64,000 bases of DNA from CAWJTV01 sp963845695 (lineage in GTDB: Bacteria > Planctomycetota > Planctomycetia > Isosphaerales > Isosphaeraceae): assembly GCA_963845695.1 (NCBI GenBank), contig CAWJTQ010000023.1:124001-188000 (forward strand). The letters are read 5' to 3'. The first letter of the stretch is position 1, and every line of letters begins with the position of its first letter. The notes under the pieces were generated by a model. It worked only from the letters and a program-made list of their open reading frames with translations. It was not told the origin of the DNA and did not search any database. The translations under genes were made by a program, and so were the position numbers. This document shows, piece by piece, positions 1-9,320 of this stretch.

Positions 1-20
1 TTGCGAGAACACCGGGTGAT

Positions 21-134
21 CTCGTTCCCACGCTCCCGCGTGGGAACGGCTCTTCTGGCCGCTCTGCGGCCTGCGGGACCGGACGACGCGGAGCTTCGCG
101 AGCGGACGTTCCCACGCGGGAGCGTGGGAACGAG
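21..134. repeat. Inverted-repeat element with 28-bp perfect arms
   Basis: The segments 21-48 and 107-134 are exact reverse complements. Each arm is itself almost palindromic around 'cgctcccgcg'. The 58-bp centre is GC-rich. The shape is that of a REP/MITE-like intergenic element, and no coding sequence covers it. The stretch 1-721 holds only this element, the one at 454-546, and no convincing gene. Confidence 0.7.
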
Positions 135-453
135 GATCCTATGGGCCCACCGAAATCTCCTCTGAGCAGAACCCGGTTCTTTTGCGACAGTCTCCAGGAA
201 AATGGATCTTTCTTATGGCTCACTCACGCATCATATCGAGAAGATCCGCAAGTTTTCAAGATTCGTAACTTTTTGTTGTACCGCTGTGGGCATGTCGCGC
301 GGTTAAGAGTGGAGGGACGCCCAGAGGTCGTGCGCTGCTGACGACCTACAACGCGAGCAGCGTCTCGGCCCTGATCGCCGACTCGCTCATTGTTCGGGCG
401 AGTTACCGCGATTCACGGTTGTGTTGCATACGCTCGACGCTCACTCCCGAGGA

Positions 454-546
454 ACCCCCCGATACCCCCCTTCGTTAAGGGCGGGAAAGGAACCGGGTCG
501 CTCCGTCTCAATCCTCCCCCCTTACGAAGGGGGGATACAGGGGGGT
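454..546. repeat. Imperfect inverted repeat with C/G runs
   Basis: Left arm 454-485 (C-run, 'ttcgttaagg', G-run) pairs imperfectly with right arm 515-546 ('ccttacgaagg' flanked by C and G runs). It lies in the leader region of the PEP-CTERM gene that starts at 722. It is a dispersed intergenic palindrome type, with no coding signal. Confidence 0.6.
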
Positions 547-721
547 GAATTCGCAGCGACCCTGGCGTGTGCGCAACGCAATCGTGACGCGATCTGGCGG
601 AACGAACCGGTCTGGCGGTCGGGTCGGCCCTCATCAGGGAATCCCCAGCGCGATCCTTCCTGAGGAGGTTGCCGCCTGCGCCGTCGAGAAGGTCAACTCC
701 ATAACAACGAGGAGATGATCC

Positions 722-1612
722 ATGACAAACCTGGCGAAGAGATGGTGGTTTCTCGGGATGGTGGCGACCTTGCTCCTCACGCTTGGTGCGGCAGCGGAGA
801 CGAGGGCGGACACCGTGGTGTACGCCACCGCGGACAACGGTACGACGAACCTGTTCGGCACGATGGACCTGACGACAGGTCAGTTCACCCAGATTTCGAC
901 GACGACCCCATTGTTCGGCTCCATCACCGTCGGTGCGGGTGGAACCCTCTACGGCGGGGAGGGCAACCTCAACTACAACCTCGCCACGATCAGTCCCTCC
1001 GGCGTGCCGTCCCAGTTCGGCACGGTCACGGCGCCCAGCAATTCCTTTGGATTCACCGGGCTCGCCTCGGCGGGAGCGGCGGGTTTCTACGCCATTTACC
1101 AGATCGGTTCGTTACCCGGGCCATTCTCAGCAACCCTCGAGCACATTTCCGCCGACGGCAATAGCTCGAGCGTTGTGGGGACCCTGAGTCCATCGTTTTG
1201 GAGTTTCAACAGCGGCAACCTCGCTTTCGGACCGAACGGGAACCTCTACTTCGACGTCTGGCCCACGTCGAGCGAAGTCGCCACTCTCTACCAGGTGAAT
1301 ACCACGACCGGGGCCGCGACCGCGGTAGGTTCTGGCCTGGGTTCGTCCGACCCTCTGGCGCTGGTCTCCGTCGGATCAACGCTCTATGGAATCGACACCT
1401 TCATCCCCTCCACGCCGTCGATCTTTACGATCAACACGACAACAGGCGTGGCGACCGAGATCGGCACAGTGTCCGGCCTGCCGACGGGATACACCCTCGA
1501 CACGCTGGGTGGCAGCGTACCGGAACCTGGCACGATCACCCTCCTTTGCACTGGCACACTTGTCCTCCTGGTTTTCTCTCGGCACGTCCGTAGAACCTCA
1601 TGCAGGGGGTAA
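722..1612 (+). CDS. PEP-CTERM sorted secreted protein
   Basis: This is a 296-residue exported protein. The N-terminus has a basic start (MTNLAKRWW) followed by a hydrophobic signal segment at about residues 9-25. The mature part is rich in Gly, Thr and Ser with repeating short strands ('GTLYGGEGNLNYN', 'NLYFDVWPTS'), which suggests a beta-propeller-like fold. The C-terminus has the sorting signature VPEPG at about residue 266, then a hydrophobic helix and basic residues (FSRHVRR). In known PEP-CTERM systems an exosortase removes this tail during export, often with an exopolysaccharide. The start is supported by a 'gaggag' ribosome site about 8 nt upstream. No exosortase gene is in the window. 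The specific function is unknown. Confidence 0.85.
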   Translation: MTNLAKRWWFLGMVATLLLTLGAAAETRADTVVYATADNGTTNLFGTMDLTTGQFTQISTTTPLFGSITVGAGGTLYGGEGNLNYNLATISPSGVPSQFGTVTAPSNSFGFTGLASAGAAGFYAIYQIGSLPGPFSATLEHISADGNSSSVVGTLSPSFWSFNSGNLAFGPNGNLYFDVWPTSSEVATLYQVNTTTGAATAVGSGLGSSDPLALVSVGSTLYGIDTFIPSTPSIFTINTTTGVATEIGTVSGLPTGYTLDTLGGSVPEPGTITLLCTGTLVLLVFSRHVRRTSCRG

Positions 1613-1637
1613 GAGTCCCTATAACAACGAGATGTCC

Positions 1638-1698
1638 GGGAGAGCGAGGCTCCGTCCGAGCCTGGAAAAACGCGGCTCGGACGGAGCCTCGCCCTCCC
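1638..1698. repeat. Strong hairpin after the PEP-CTERM gene
   Basis: A stem of about 25 bp (1638-1662 with 1674-1698) closes an 11-nt loop, 26 nt after the stop at 1612. It lacks a clear T-tract, so it may be a dispersed palindrome that also ends transcription rather than a classical terminator. Confidence 0.6.
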
Positions 1699-1914
1699 GA
1701 TCCCTGCCAGATTTTAGGCGCTCTCAGGTCCGTGCAGGGGGTGCCGGGCTCAGTTTGAGAACCAGGTGAACGGGAAAGGAAAGGCGGCGGGAGAGGCCCT
1801 CGCCGTCAAGCAAGAAGTCTCAGGGGCCCGGCAAGCCCTGGCGCTCGGTTTCGCGCCAGGGCCCGCTTGCTCAGTCATTCCATTGCGGACTGCATCGAAA
1901 CAAGGAGCTTCACC

Positions 1915-4548
1915 ATGTCTCTTTCCACTTGGCTTTCGAGGAGTTCTTCGCACAGCCAGGCCCGGCGCGCCAAGCGCCCTGGCCCGGCGACAGCGTCGTC
2001 CCACCGCCGGCACGCCTTCCGGCCCAGTCTGGAAGGACTCGAGATCCGGCTCACATTGAGCCTGACCACGCTGGCTACGTTCGTCGGCAACGGTGGTGAA
2101 AGTCCGATCGGCGGCGTGATCATGGACAGCAGTGGCAATCTCTATGGCACGACCGAGTATGGAGGCGCTGACAAACAAGGCACCGTTTTCGAGCTCGCCC
2201 AGGGCGGCAGCACCATCACCCCCCTGGCGTCGTTCAACGGCACCAACGGAGCCAATCCACAGGCCAGCCTGATCATGGACAGCAGCGGCGATCTGTACGG
2301 CACCACGTTCTATGGAGGCACCTCGTGGAACGGAACGACCAATGACGGTTATGGCACGGTTTTCGAGGTGGCGAAGGGGAGCGGCACGATCACCACGCTG
2401 GTTTCGTTCACCGGCGCCAATGGCAACGGTGCGTACCCGCGTGGCGGCGTGGTCATGGACAGCGGCGGTAATCTCTACGGCACAACGGAGGAAAGCCGCG
2501 GAGGCTACGGCGAGGTTTTCGAGTTGGCCCACGGCACCGGCACGATCACCTCGGTCAACCTCACCGTTGGCGAAGTCCCGCAGGGCGGCGTGGTCATGGA
2601 CAGCAGCGGTAATCTCTACGGCACAGGGACGGGAGGTATCGACGCCATAATTTTCGAGCTGGCCCACGGCAGCCGCGAGACCACCGAGCTGGCCGAGCTC
2701 AACAAACCCATCGGCGCAGACCCGTATGACAGCCTGATCATGGACAGCAGCGGCAATCTGTACGGCACAGCGGCGGAAGGAGGCGCCTACCAAGACGGCA
2801 CGGTTTTCGAGTTGGCCCACGGCAGCCACAAGCCCACTGCCCTGGCGTCGTTCAACGGCACCGACGGCAGAGATCCGTACGCCAGCCTGATCATGGACAG
2901 CAGCGGCGATTTGTACGGCACAACGTGGGAGGGAGGCGCCTCCGGCGACGGCACCGTTTTCGAGCTGGCCCAGGGCAGCGGCACCATCACCACGCTGGTC
3001 TCGTTCAACGGCACCAATGGCGCAGCTCCGAAAGACGCTCTGATCATGGACAGCAGCGGCGATCTGTACGGCACAACCGCTGGTGGAGGCGCCTCGGGCG
3101 AGGGCACGGTTTTCGAGCTCGCCAAGGTCGGCAGCGCGTACAGCAGCACGATCACCACGTTGGCTTCGTTCACCGGCGCCATTGGCATCGGTGCACACCC
3201 GGCAGACACCTTGATCATGGACAACAGCGGCAATCTGTACGGCACAACGCGTGATGGAGGCGCCTTCGGTGCCAGCTCTGGTGGTTATGGCACGGTTTTC
3301 GAGATGGCTCAGGGCAGCGGCACGATCACCACCCTGGCTTCGTTCAACGGCTCCGACGGCGCAGATCCGGAGGCCGGCCTGATCATGGACAGCAGCGGCA
3401 ACCTGTACGGCACAACGTGTGGAGGAGCCTTCAACGGCGGCACGGTTTTCGAGTTGGCCCACGGGAGTGGCACGATCACCACGCTGGCTACGTTCAACGG
3501 CACCAACGGTATGACCCCGTCTGCCAGCCTGATCATGGACAGCAAAGGCAACCTGTACGGCACAACATCTCAAGGAGGCGCCACTTTCGGCGTCTCGGGT
3601 TTCGGAGACGGCACCGTGTTCGAATTGCCCCAGGGTAGCGGCACGATCACCACTCTGGCTTCGTTCAACGGCACCGACGGCGAAGCCCCCGATGGGGCCC
3701 TGATCATGGACAGCAGCGGCAATCTGTACAGCACAACATCTGAAGGAGGCACCTCCAACGACGGCACGGTTTTCGAGCTGGCCCATGGCAGCGGCACGAT
3801 CACGACGCTGGCTTCGTTCAACGGCACCAACGGGTCAACACCGCTTGCCGGGCTGATCATGGACAGCGGCGGCAACCTGTACGGCACGGCGTACAGTGGA
3901 GGTGCCACCGGCGACGGGACCGTTTTCGAGCTGGCCCATGGCAGCGGCACGGTCACGACGCTGGCTTCGTTCAACAGCGCCGACGGTCTAGGTCCGTATG
4001 CCAGTCTGATCATGGACAGCAGTGGCAATCTGTACGGCACAACGTCTGGGGGAGGCCTCTCCTGGGGCACGGTTTTCAAGCTGGCCCACAACAGCGGCAC
4101 GATCACCGCCCTGGCTTTATTCAACGACAGCAACGGTGACGGTGAAAACCCGCTTGGCGGCCTGATCATGGACAGCAGCGGCAATCTCTACGGCACGACT
4201 CTTTTTGGAGCAGGCACCGCCGGCTCGGGAACGGTTTTTGAGCTGTCAGGGGCTGATGCCCTACCGGCTGTGCGGATCGGCGGTTTGCGTTCCTCCACTG
4301 GCGCCGGCGCATCTCGAACACTCACCGCCAACGGTCCGAATGCCGTCGGCACCACCGACAGCGGCGATGCCGGCGCGGTCAACCTCACGAGCAACGACAG
4401 CACGGCCAACCTGAACGCGAATGACACGGCCGCGGACATCGGAACGGATCCCTTCGGCGGGCTAGTTCCACAAAAGAAAGGTAAGGCATCGATCACGGGC
4501 ACGCTCTTCAGCTCGATCACGGGCAGCCTGAGCACGGATGGTTCTTGA
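1915..4548 (+). CDS. Secreted GloVer tandem-repeat protein
   Basis: 877 residues from the ATG at 1915, chosen because 'aaggagc' precedes it; an ATG at 1867 in the same frame lacks such a site. The arginine-rich N-terminus carries LEGLEIRLTLS at about residue 40, the planctomycete extracellular-protein motif also seen in the next gene. From about residue 60 to 780 there are 14 copies of a 40-50-residue repeat with the cores 'LIMDSSGNLYGTT' and 'GTVFELA', matching the GloVer tandem-repeat family of choice-of-anchor proteins. Such repeats are expected to form beta-propeller blades. The last 100 residues are Thr/Asn/Asp-rich and have no recognised anchor. DNA identity between repeats is high, so long spurious frames appear on the opposite strand. 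Likely cell-surface or extracellular; ligand unknown. Confidence 0.85.
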   Translation: MSLSTWLSRSSSHSQARRAKRPGPATASSHRRHAFRPSLEGLEIRLTLSLTTLATFVGNGGESPIGGVIMDSSGNLYGTTEYGGADKQGTVFELAQGGSTITPLASFNGTNGANPQASLIMDSSGDLYGTTFYGGTSWNGTTNDGYGTVFEVAKGSGTITTLVSFTGANGNGAYPRGGVVMDSGGNLYGTTEESRGGYGEVFELAHGTGTITSVNLTVGEVPQGGVVMDSSGNLYGTGTGGIDAIIFELAHGSRETTELAELNKPIGADPYDSLIMDSSGNLYGTAAEGGAYQDGTVFELAHGSHKPTALASFNGTDGRDPYASLIMDSSGDLYGTTWEGGASGDGTVFELAQGSGTITTLVSFNGTNGAAPKDALIMDSSGDLYGTTAGGGASGEGTVFELAKVGSAYSSTITTLASFTGAIGIGAHPADTLIMDNSGNLYGTTRDGGAFGASSGGYGTVFEMAQGSGTITTLASFNGSDGADPEAGLIMDSSGNLYGTTCGGAFNGGTVFELAHGSGTITTLATFNGTNGMTPSASLIMDSKGNLYGTTSQGGATFGVSGFGDGTVFELPQGSGTITTLASFNGTDGEAPDGALIMDSSGNLYSTTSEGGTSNDGTVFELAHGSGTITTLASFNGTNGSTPLAGLIMDSGGNLYGTAYSGGATGDGTVFELAHGSGTVTTLASFNSADGLGPYASLIMDSSGNLYGTTSGGGLSWGTVFKLAHNSGTITALALFNDSNGDGENPLGGLIMDSSGNLYGTTLFGAGTAGSGTVFELSGADALPAVRIGGLRSSTGAGASRTLTANGPNAVGTTDSGDAGAVNLTSNDSTANLNANDTAADIGTDPFGGLVPQKKGKASITGTLFSSITGSLSTDGS

Positions 4549-4640
4549 CATCCAGTGCTCGGTCAATCGTTCGCGGACCGCATCGCAAAAAAGACGGCGG
4601 AATAGGAGATTGTAACACGGACACCGGGCATGGGGATTCT

Positions 4641-4824
4641 GCCCCGAAGGGGCCGGACATACCAGCCCAGGGCAACGCCCTGGGACTGGAAGTCCAACCG
4701 ACACCAAGCCCTGAAAGGGCGGGACACGGGCACGGCGATGTTCACCCTTTCAGGGCTCAGGTATCGACATCCGACCCAATCCCAGGGCGTTGCCCTGGGC
4801 TGATTTGTAGCTGCCCTGCGGGGC
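4641..4824. repeat. Nested inverted-repeat element
   Basis: The outer arms 4641-4686 and 4779-4824 are imperfect reverse complements around 'cccagggcaacgccctggg'. An inner pair, 'agccctgaaagggc' near 4703 and 'gccctttcagggct' near 4745, nests inside it. This fills most of the 565-bp gap 4549-5113 between two surface-protein genes. I see no gene in that gap. Confidence 0.7.
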
Positions 4825-5113
4825 GACGGACAATGATGCCGGTATCGATGCTACAGTCTCCGGAATTGCTGAAAAAAACCGGCAACGCCAAGGCATAGCG
4901 TTCCGACGACGACCTGAACAAGTCAACAAAAACGCGGCCGGTGAGCCTCACCGCCGCGCAGGGGCTTGACCGGATCGGCAAAGCCCTGCGCTCGGCCTGC
5001 GCACGGGGGCACTTGCCCAATCAGTGCATCGGAGACTGCGTTAGCGTTCGTGAGAGCGTGAGACAGGCTGTTCATCGATCGAGAGTGTTTAACATCAAGG
5101 GAGCACCAGAACC

Positions 5114-6094
5114 ATGTTTTCCACGAGAGGGAACGATCGGCGGAGGAGCGGGCTGGCAACGATCGAGGCACGGAAACGGCGGCGGATGCAGCCGACGTTG
5201 CTGGCGCTGGAGGACAGGCGGCTGCTGTCCAACATCGTCGTGACCAACACCGCCAGCAGCGGCACCGGCTCGTTGGCTTGGGCGGTCGGCCAGGCGAATT
5301 TGAACGGGGGCGCCGAGACGATCACTTTTGACGAAACGGTGTTCAAGACCGCACAGACCATCGACCTGAACGGCAGCCGGCTCGAGCTGAGCGACACGAC
5401 CGGGACGGAGACGATCACGGGTCCCAAAGCGGGCGTTACCGTCAACGGCGGTGGCCTGAGCGGGGTGTTCGCGATCGACCCGGGTGTCAAGGCGTCGATC
5501 TCGGGACTGACGATCACCGGCGGCAGCTCCTGGGTCGGCGGCGGGGTGGATAACGACCTTGGAACGGTCGCGTTGACCAACTGCACGGTCAGCGGCAACT
5601 CCTCAGGCGGTAACGGCGGCGGGGTGTATAACCTCTCTGGCACGGTCGCGTTGACCAACTGCACGATCAGCGGCAACTCGTGCGCGAACGGTAACGGCGG
5701 CGGTCTCAACAACTACACGGGCATTGCCAAGCTGACCAACTGCACGATCAGCGGCAACTCCGCCAACAGCGAAGGCGGCGGCCTGATAAACTCCGGCACG
5801 GCCACGCTGACCAATTGCAGCGTCAACGGCAACTTCGTCAATGGGGAAGGGGGCGGCATGGACAACTTCAGCATAGCCACGCTGACCAATTGCACCATCA
5901 GCGGCAACTCGGTCGGCATTGGCGGCGGTGGTGGCCTGTACATCCACGGCGTTGGCACAACCAAGCTTCGCAATTGCACCGTCAGCGGCAACTCCGCCCC
6001 AGAAGGCGGTGGCCTGTATGTCAATGGCGAAAGCACGGCCACGCTGACCAATTGCACCGTCGGACGTGAAACGGGACGTGAAACGGGGACGTGA
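5114..6094 (+). CDS. Right-handed beta-helix surface protein, 3' end replaced by repeats
   Basis: A 326-residue frame. The N-terminus is Arg-rich and carries LLALEDRRLLSN at about residue 30, the planctomycete extracellular motif. From about residue 135 there are eight coils with the core 'LTNCTISGNS', typical of right-handed parallel beta-helix proteins of the choice-of-anchor Q / polymorphic-outer-membrane type. The helix stops in mid-coil after 'LTNCTV'. The last residues (GRETGRETGT) are read from the palindromic repeat cluster that begins near 6063, so the protein is very probably truncated by repeat insertion or expansion. Start: 'aagggag' lies about 10 nt upstream of the ATG. It is likely a secreted or surface protein with no known substrate. 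A stable product is uncertain. Confidence 0.75.
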   Translation: MFSTRGNDRRRSGLATIEARKRRRMQPTLLALEDRRLLSNIVVTNTASSGTGSLAWAVGQANLNGGAETITFDETVFKTAQTIDLNGSRLELSDTTGTETITGPKAGVTVNGGGLSGVFAIDPGVKASISGLTITGGSSWVGGGVDNDLGTVALTNCTVSGNSSGGNGGGVYNLSGTVALTNCTISGNSCANGNGGGLNNYTGIAKLTNCTISGNSANSEGGGLINSGTATLTNCSVNGNFVNGEGGGMDNFSIATLTNCTISGNSVGIGGGGGLYIHGVGTTKLRNCTVSGNSAPEGGGLYVNGESTATLTNCTVGRETGRETGT

Positions 6095-6910
6095 AACGGG
6101 GACGCAGCTAGTTTTCAATTCTAGCTGCGTCCCCGTTTCACGCCCCTAGCTGCGTCCCCGTTTCACGCCCCTAACATCAAGCAAACGCTTCGGTATGCGC
6201 AAGAACGGGACGTGAAAACGGGGACGCAGCTAGTTTTCAATTCTAGCTGCGTCCCCGTTTTCACGCCCCTAGCTGCGTCCCCGTTTCACGCCCCTAACAT
6301 CAAGCAAACGCTTCGGTATGCCGCGCAACGTAATTCAGGCCGCCGGCACGACATCCGAGATCCCGGTGAGGCCAGAGGACAAGCCGACAGCCGAAAAGCC
6401 GTCAGACGAATGGATCGCCGAGGAACGGGCGAAGCTATCCGCAGGCTGCGGTATCTGATCCTGAAGCGGACGTGAAACTGGCCGCTGAAACGGGGACGCA
6501 GCTAGTTTTCAATTCTAGCTGCGTCCCCCGTTTAACGCCCCCAATTCTAGCTGCGTCCCCGTTCACGCCCCTAGCTGCGTCCCCGTTTCACGCCGTTCAG
6601 CCGCTACGCGTCCCCGTTTCACGCCCCGGCACGCCCGTTTCACGCTCCCAACCTCTGCGACGCTCGTGCGCGCCCTGCAACGAAAGGGACGTGAAACGGG
6701 GACGCAGCTAGTTTTCAATTCTAGCTGCGTCCCCCGTTTCACGCCCCCAATTCTAGCTGCGTCCCCGTTTCACGCCCGCTAGCTGCGTCCCCGTTTCACG
6801 CCCGTTTCACGCCCGCTAGCTGCGTCCCCGTTTCACGCCCCGTCCCCGTTTCACGCCCGTTTCACGCCCCGCCCCCGTTTCACGCCCCCGTCCCCGTTTC
6901 ACGCCCCCAA
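6063..6910. repeat. Cluster of palindromic repeats (core agctgcgtccccgttt)
   Basis: Four near-complete palindromes of about 51-55 bp lie at 6090-6142, 6211-6265, 6486-6536 and 6690-6743. Each has an 'aacggggacgcagctag' arm, the centre 'ttttcaatt' and the complementary arm. At least ten half-units and shorter fragments ('ccccgtttcacgcc') fill the gaps. A block of about 115 bp, including 'catcaagcaaacgcttcgg', occurs twice in tandem (ends near 6197 and 6319). There is no regular spacer and no cas gene, so this is not CRISPR. It resembles a REP/RAYT-type element that has multiplied locally. No transposase is visible in the window. Confidence 0.85.
6318..6458 (+). CDS. Possible 46-residue ORF inside the repeat cluster
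   Basis: The only non-repetitive stretch of the cluster encodes MPRNVIQAAGTTSEIPVRPE and a charged continuation ending KLSAGCGI. Composition is protein-like (acidic/basic, one Trp), but there is no clear ribosome site. The ATG sits within the duplicated motif 'gcttcggtatg'. It may be a remnant of the gene carried between repeats rather than a functional peptide. Confidence 0.25.
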   Translation: MPRNVIQAAGTTSEIPVRPEDKPTAEKPSDEWIAEERAKLSAGCGI

Positions 6911-7338
6911 CGCGATCGAAACGGGGAACGAGATCCATGCCCGCATGGATTTTCGGTGGAACCAGACAAAGGACGAAACGGCTTGAGAAAAGCGCTTCGG
7001 AAGGAGACTCGAGGATCGACGACAGCTCGGGTGGCTCTCCCCTGACGATCGAAATTGGCGCTGAATTCCCGATCGGTATCACCAGCATTGAAATGGGCGT
7101 CCAAGTGACGACCTCTCCCTCGGTCTCCGCGATCCCTCGGTCACCCCCCTTCATGAGGCCGACGCACGCTTTCATCCGCCAAGTCTGCATGCCGTCATGT
7201 GGAAAATGCGATCTTCTTACCAAATTCACTGTACGGGTGTTGACAAACGGTCGATACCTCGTTTCAATCACAAAGCCGGCACGATGTCTGTTCATGTGGA
7301 CAGAGGGAGCCGGGATCACTGACGAGGGGGAGGGTAGC

Positions 7339-7821
7339 ATGGCGCGACCGATTCCAGAGGGGTATCACGCGATCACCCCGCACCTGGTGGTCAAGGGAGC
7401 GAGCGAGGCGATCGAGTATTACAAGCGGGCGTTCGGCGCGGAGGAGATCTGCCGGATGCCCATGCCCGGGCCGGACGGCCAAATGAAGGTGGGACACGCG
7501 GAGTTGCAAGTCGGCGACTCGCGGCTGTTCCTGGCGGATGAGTTTCCCGAGCGCGGCGTGACTGGACCGAATGGCAGTTCGCCCGTGACGATCCACCTCT
7601 ATGTGACCGACGCCGATGCCGTGTTCGGCCAGGCCGTGGAGGCGGGGGCAACCGCGATCATGCCGCCGGCCGACATGTTCTGGGGCGACCGTTATGGGAA
7701 GCTCGTGGACCCGTTCGGGCACCACTGGGCGATCGCGACCCACCAGGAGGACCCCACGCCCGAGCAAATGCAGGAGCGGATGGCCGCTATGTTCGGCGGG
7801 CAACTGTGCAACGCGGAGTAA
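7339..7821 (+). CDS. VOC (glyoxalase/PhnB-like) family protein
   Basis: 160 residues from the ATG at 7339, which follows a 'gggaggg' ribosome site; the frame is open upstream but that part has no family similarity and overlaps the repeats. It opens with IPEGYHAITPHLVVKGA and contains 'YYKRAFGAEEICRMPMPG', 'HAELQVGDSRLFLADEFPE' and 'DRYGKLVDPFGHHWAIATH', the pattern of PhnB-like members of the vicinal-oxygen-chelate fold. These are small cytoplasmic proteins, some binding metals, with diverse or unknown substrates. The gene stands alone: repeats lie upstream, and a hairpin and a convergent gene lie downstream. Specific activity cannot be assigned. Confidence 0.88.
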   Translation: MARPIPEGYHAITPHLVVKGASEAIEYYKRAFGAEEICRMPMPGPDGQMKVGHAELQVGDSRLFLADEFPERGVTGPNGSSPVTIHLYVTDADAVFGQAVEAGATAIMPPADMFWGDRYGKLVDPFGHHWAIATHQEDPTPEQMQERMAAMFGGQLCNAE

Positions 7822-7853
7822 GCGTCTTTCGCGCGAGGGCGCCGGGGCCCGCT

Positions 7854-7898
7854 GAGACAGACGCCAAGGAGAATCACGTTCTTCTTGGCGTCTGTCTC
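7854..7898. terminator. Hairpin between convergent genes
   Basis: A stem of about 16 bp ('gacagacgccaagga' paired with 'ttcttggcgtctgtc') with an 11-nt loop lies 32 nt after the VOC stop and before the end (7991) of the minus-strand gene. It could act as a bidirectional terminator. There is no T-run, so it could also be a dispersed palindrome. Confidence 0.5.
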
Positions 7899-7990
7899 GA
7901 AGTTCGCCGAACGCGTGGTATCTCGTGTTTCGTCTCCGCGACGACACAACGCGCGACCATCAAGGCCGCCCCGGATACGGATAGACGCTC

Positions 7991-9320
7991 TTAGGGTAGG
8001 CTTGAGTAGATCACGATATTGGCGAAGATCTTCAGGGCGCTGTCGTAGGTGTAGCCCTTGCAATCGATTCCCTTATGCCGTTCCAGGCGCAGCCGATGTC
8101 GAACCTCGAATAAATGATGGCCCAGTGGCCGTTGATTTTCACACCCTCCAGTTGTGGGAATCCGTTGCCGCCTCCGGCCGCCTTGGTGTACTGCGATTTT
8201 GACAGGTCCAATCCCAACTTCTTGGTGTACAGGTCGTCATTCTGCGGAATTGGCACCAGCCGGTTGTTGGGAACCAGCCCCGTGACGAGCTGCCGGAAGG
8301 AGGCGTCGAATGCGGCGCCGCCGCAGGCAGCATCGGCAAACAACGTTCCGCCCCCTGGGTTGAGGTGTCGCCCCAGAGCCTCCAGGTCGTCTTTGGGGAG
8401 GGAGATCCCGCCGCGCCCGTGGATGTAGATCAGCGGGTAGTAGATGAGGTTCGGATCGCGCGGGAACAAGTCCTTCTGGGTCAGGACGATGTTGAAGCGG
8501 AACGGGGGCTTTCGGAGTGCGTCCATGAGGTTTGGGATGGCCTGGGGTGCGATGTTCCAATCGCCGGCGTGCTTGAGCCGGGCGATCCGCAAGGCGCCTC
8601 GTATGGACGCCTCCTTCTTGAGGTCGCGGACCTCGCGGACGGCCAGCTTGTCGGCGGGCATCTCGCGCCCGGTCGCGTAGTCGATGACGTTCTGGCCGAC
8701 CTTGATCGCCCGGACGACGGCGATGTTGTCCGGCTTGTGCTCGGACTGGTTCCAGTAGCACGACAGGTCTTGCGGTGAGTAGATGACCATCGTCCGGCAG
8801 CCGTGCTCGATGCCCCAGAGCGGGTTGACCTCGGGCGAGAGCAGGTGCCTGGCCCGCCAGACCGGATGTTCGGGCGGGAGCGGGCGGAGCTCGTAGCCCT
8901 CCTCGGGGAAGAGTTCTTTCATCAACAGCCGGAATCCCTGATCGAATTCTCTCTTGCCGCAACAGGCGTCGGCCAGGAGGAAGCCACCCTGCTCGACATA
9001 CTCGCGGATCCTTCCCTTGGCCGCGTCGGAGAACTCGGGAACGCGGTGGCCATTGACGAAGAGGATCGGAGCCTGGAGCAGGTCCTGGACACTCGCGGTG
9101 GCCGGGTTCGACCACCTGCCAGGTCAGGAGGCTTTTCCAGTCGCGGGAGATGATCCCGACGATATTCCGGATGTCATCGGGATCCTGGTTCCAATCGTTG
9201 ACCGGCGGGTGATAGAGCTTGTTGATGAGGACCGGGGCCCGGCCCTTGGCCAGGAACAGCAGCGCGAAACTCGTCGCGATCCGTTCGTTCTCCTGGTTGG
9301 CCCCGCGCAGAATCCCGACA
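7991..9320 (-). CDS. DUF4159 C-terminal part of the broken sigma/DUF4159 gene
   Basis: This 3' part of the gene starting at 11281 is read in three frames. From about 9320 to 9125 the frame reads 'ENERIATSFALLFLAKGRAP' and 'NIVGIISRDWKSLLTWQVV'. After a break near 9120 another frame reads 'LLQAPILFVNGHRVPEFSD', 'GGFLLADACCGKREFDQGF' and continues to 'GHWAIIYSRFDIGCAWNG'. A further break near 8065 leads to 'KGYTYDSALKIFANIVIY' and a stop at 7991; without it the frame stops at 8032. The glutamine-amidotransferase-like pattern (ADACCG, NGH, PIYSRFDIGC-like end) is that of DUF4159 domains found at the C-terminus of planctomycete and bacteroidete membrane proteins. The domain would lie outside the cytoplasmic membrane. 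Function is unknown. Confidence 0.72.

Noticed and set aside
1750..3786. Minus-strand 678-codon open frame with repeated 'GQLENRAV' units
   Set aside because: It lies exactly opposite the GloVer repeats and its periodicity is only the mirror of that gene; no ribosome site and no known family.
6063..6910. Possible CRISPR array
   Set aside because: Repeats are palindromic, of unequal length, in both orientations, without uniform spacers, and no cas genes are present.
6937..7338. N-terminal extension of the VOC protein frame
   Set aside because: Not similar to the family, begins in the repeat cluster, and a good ribosome site precedes the internal ATG at 7339.
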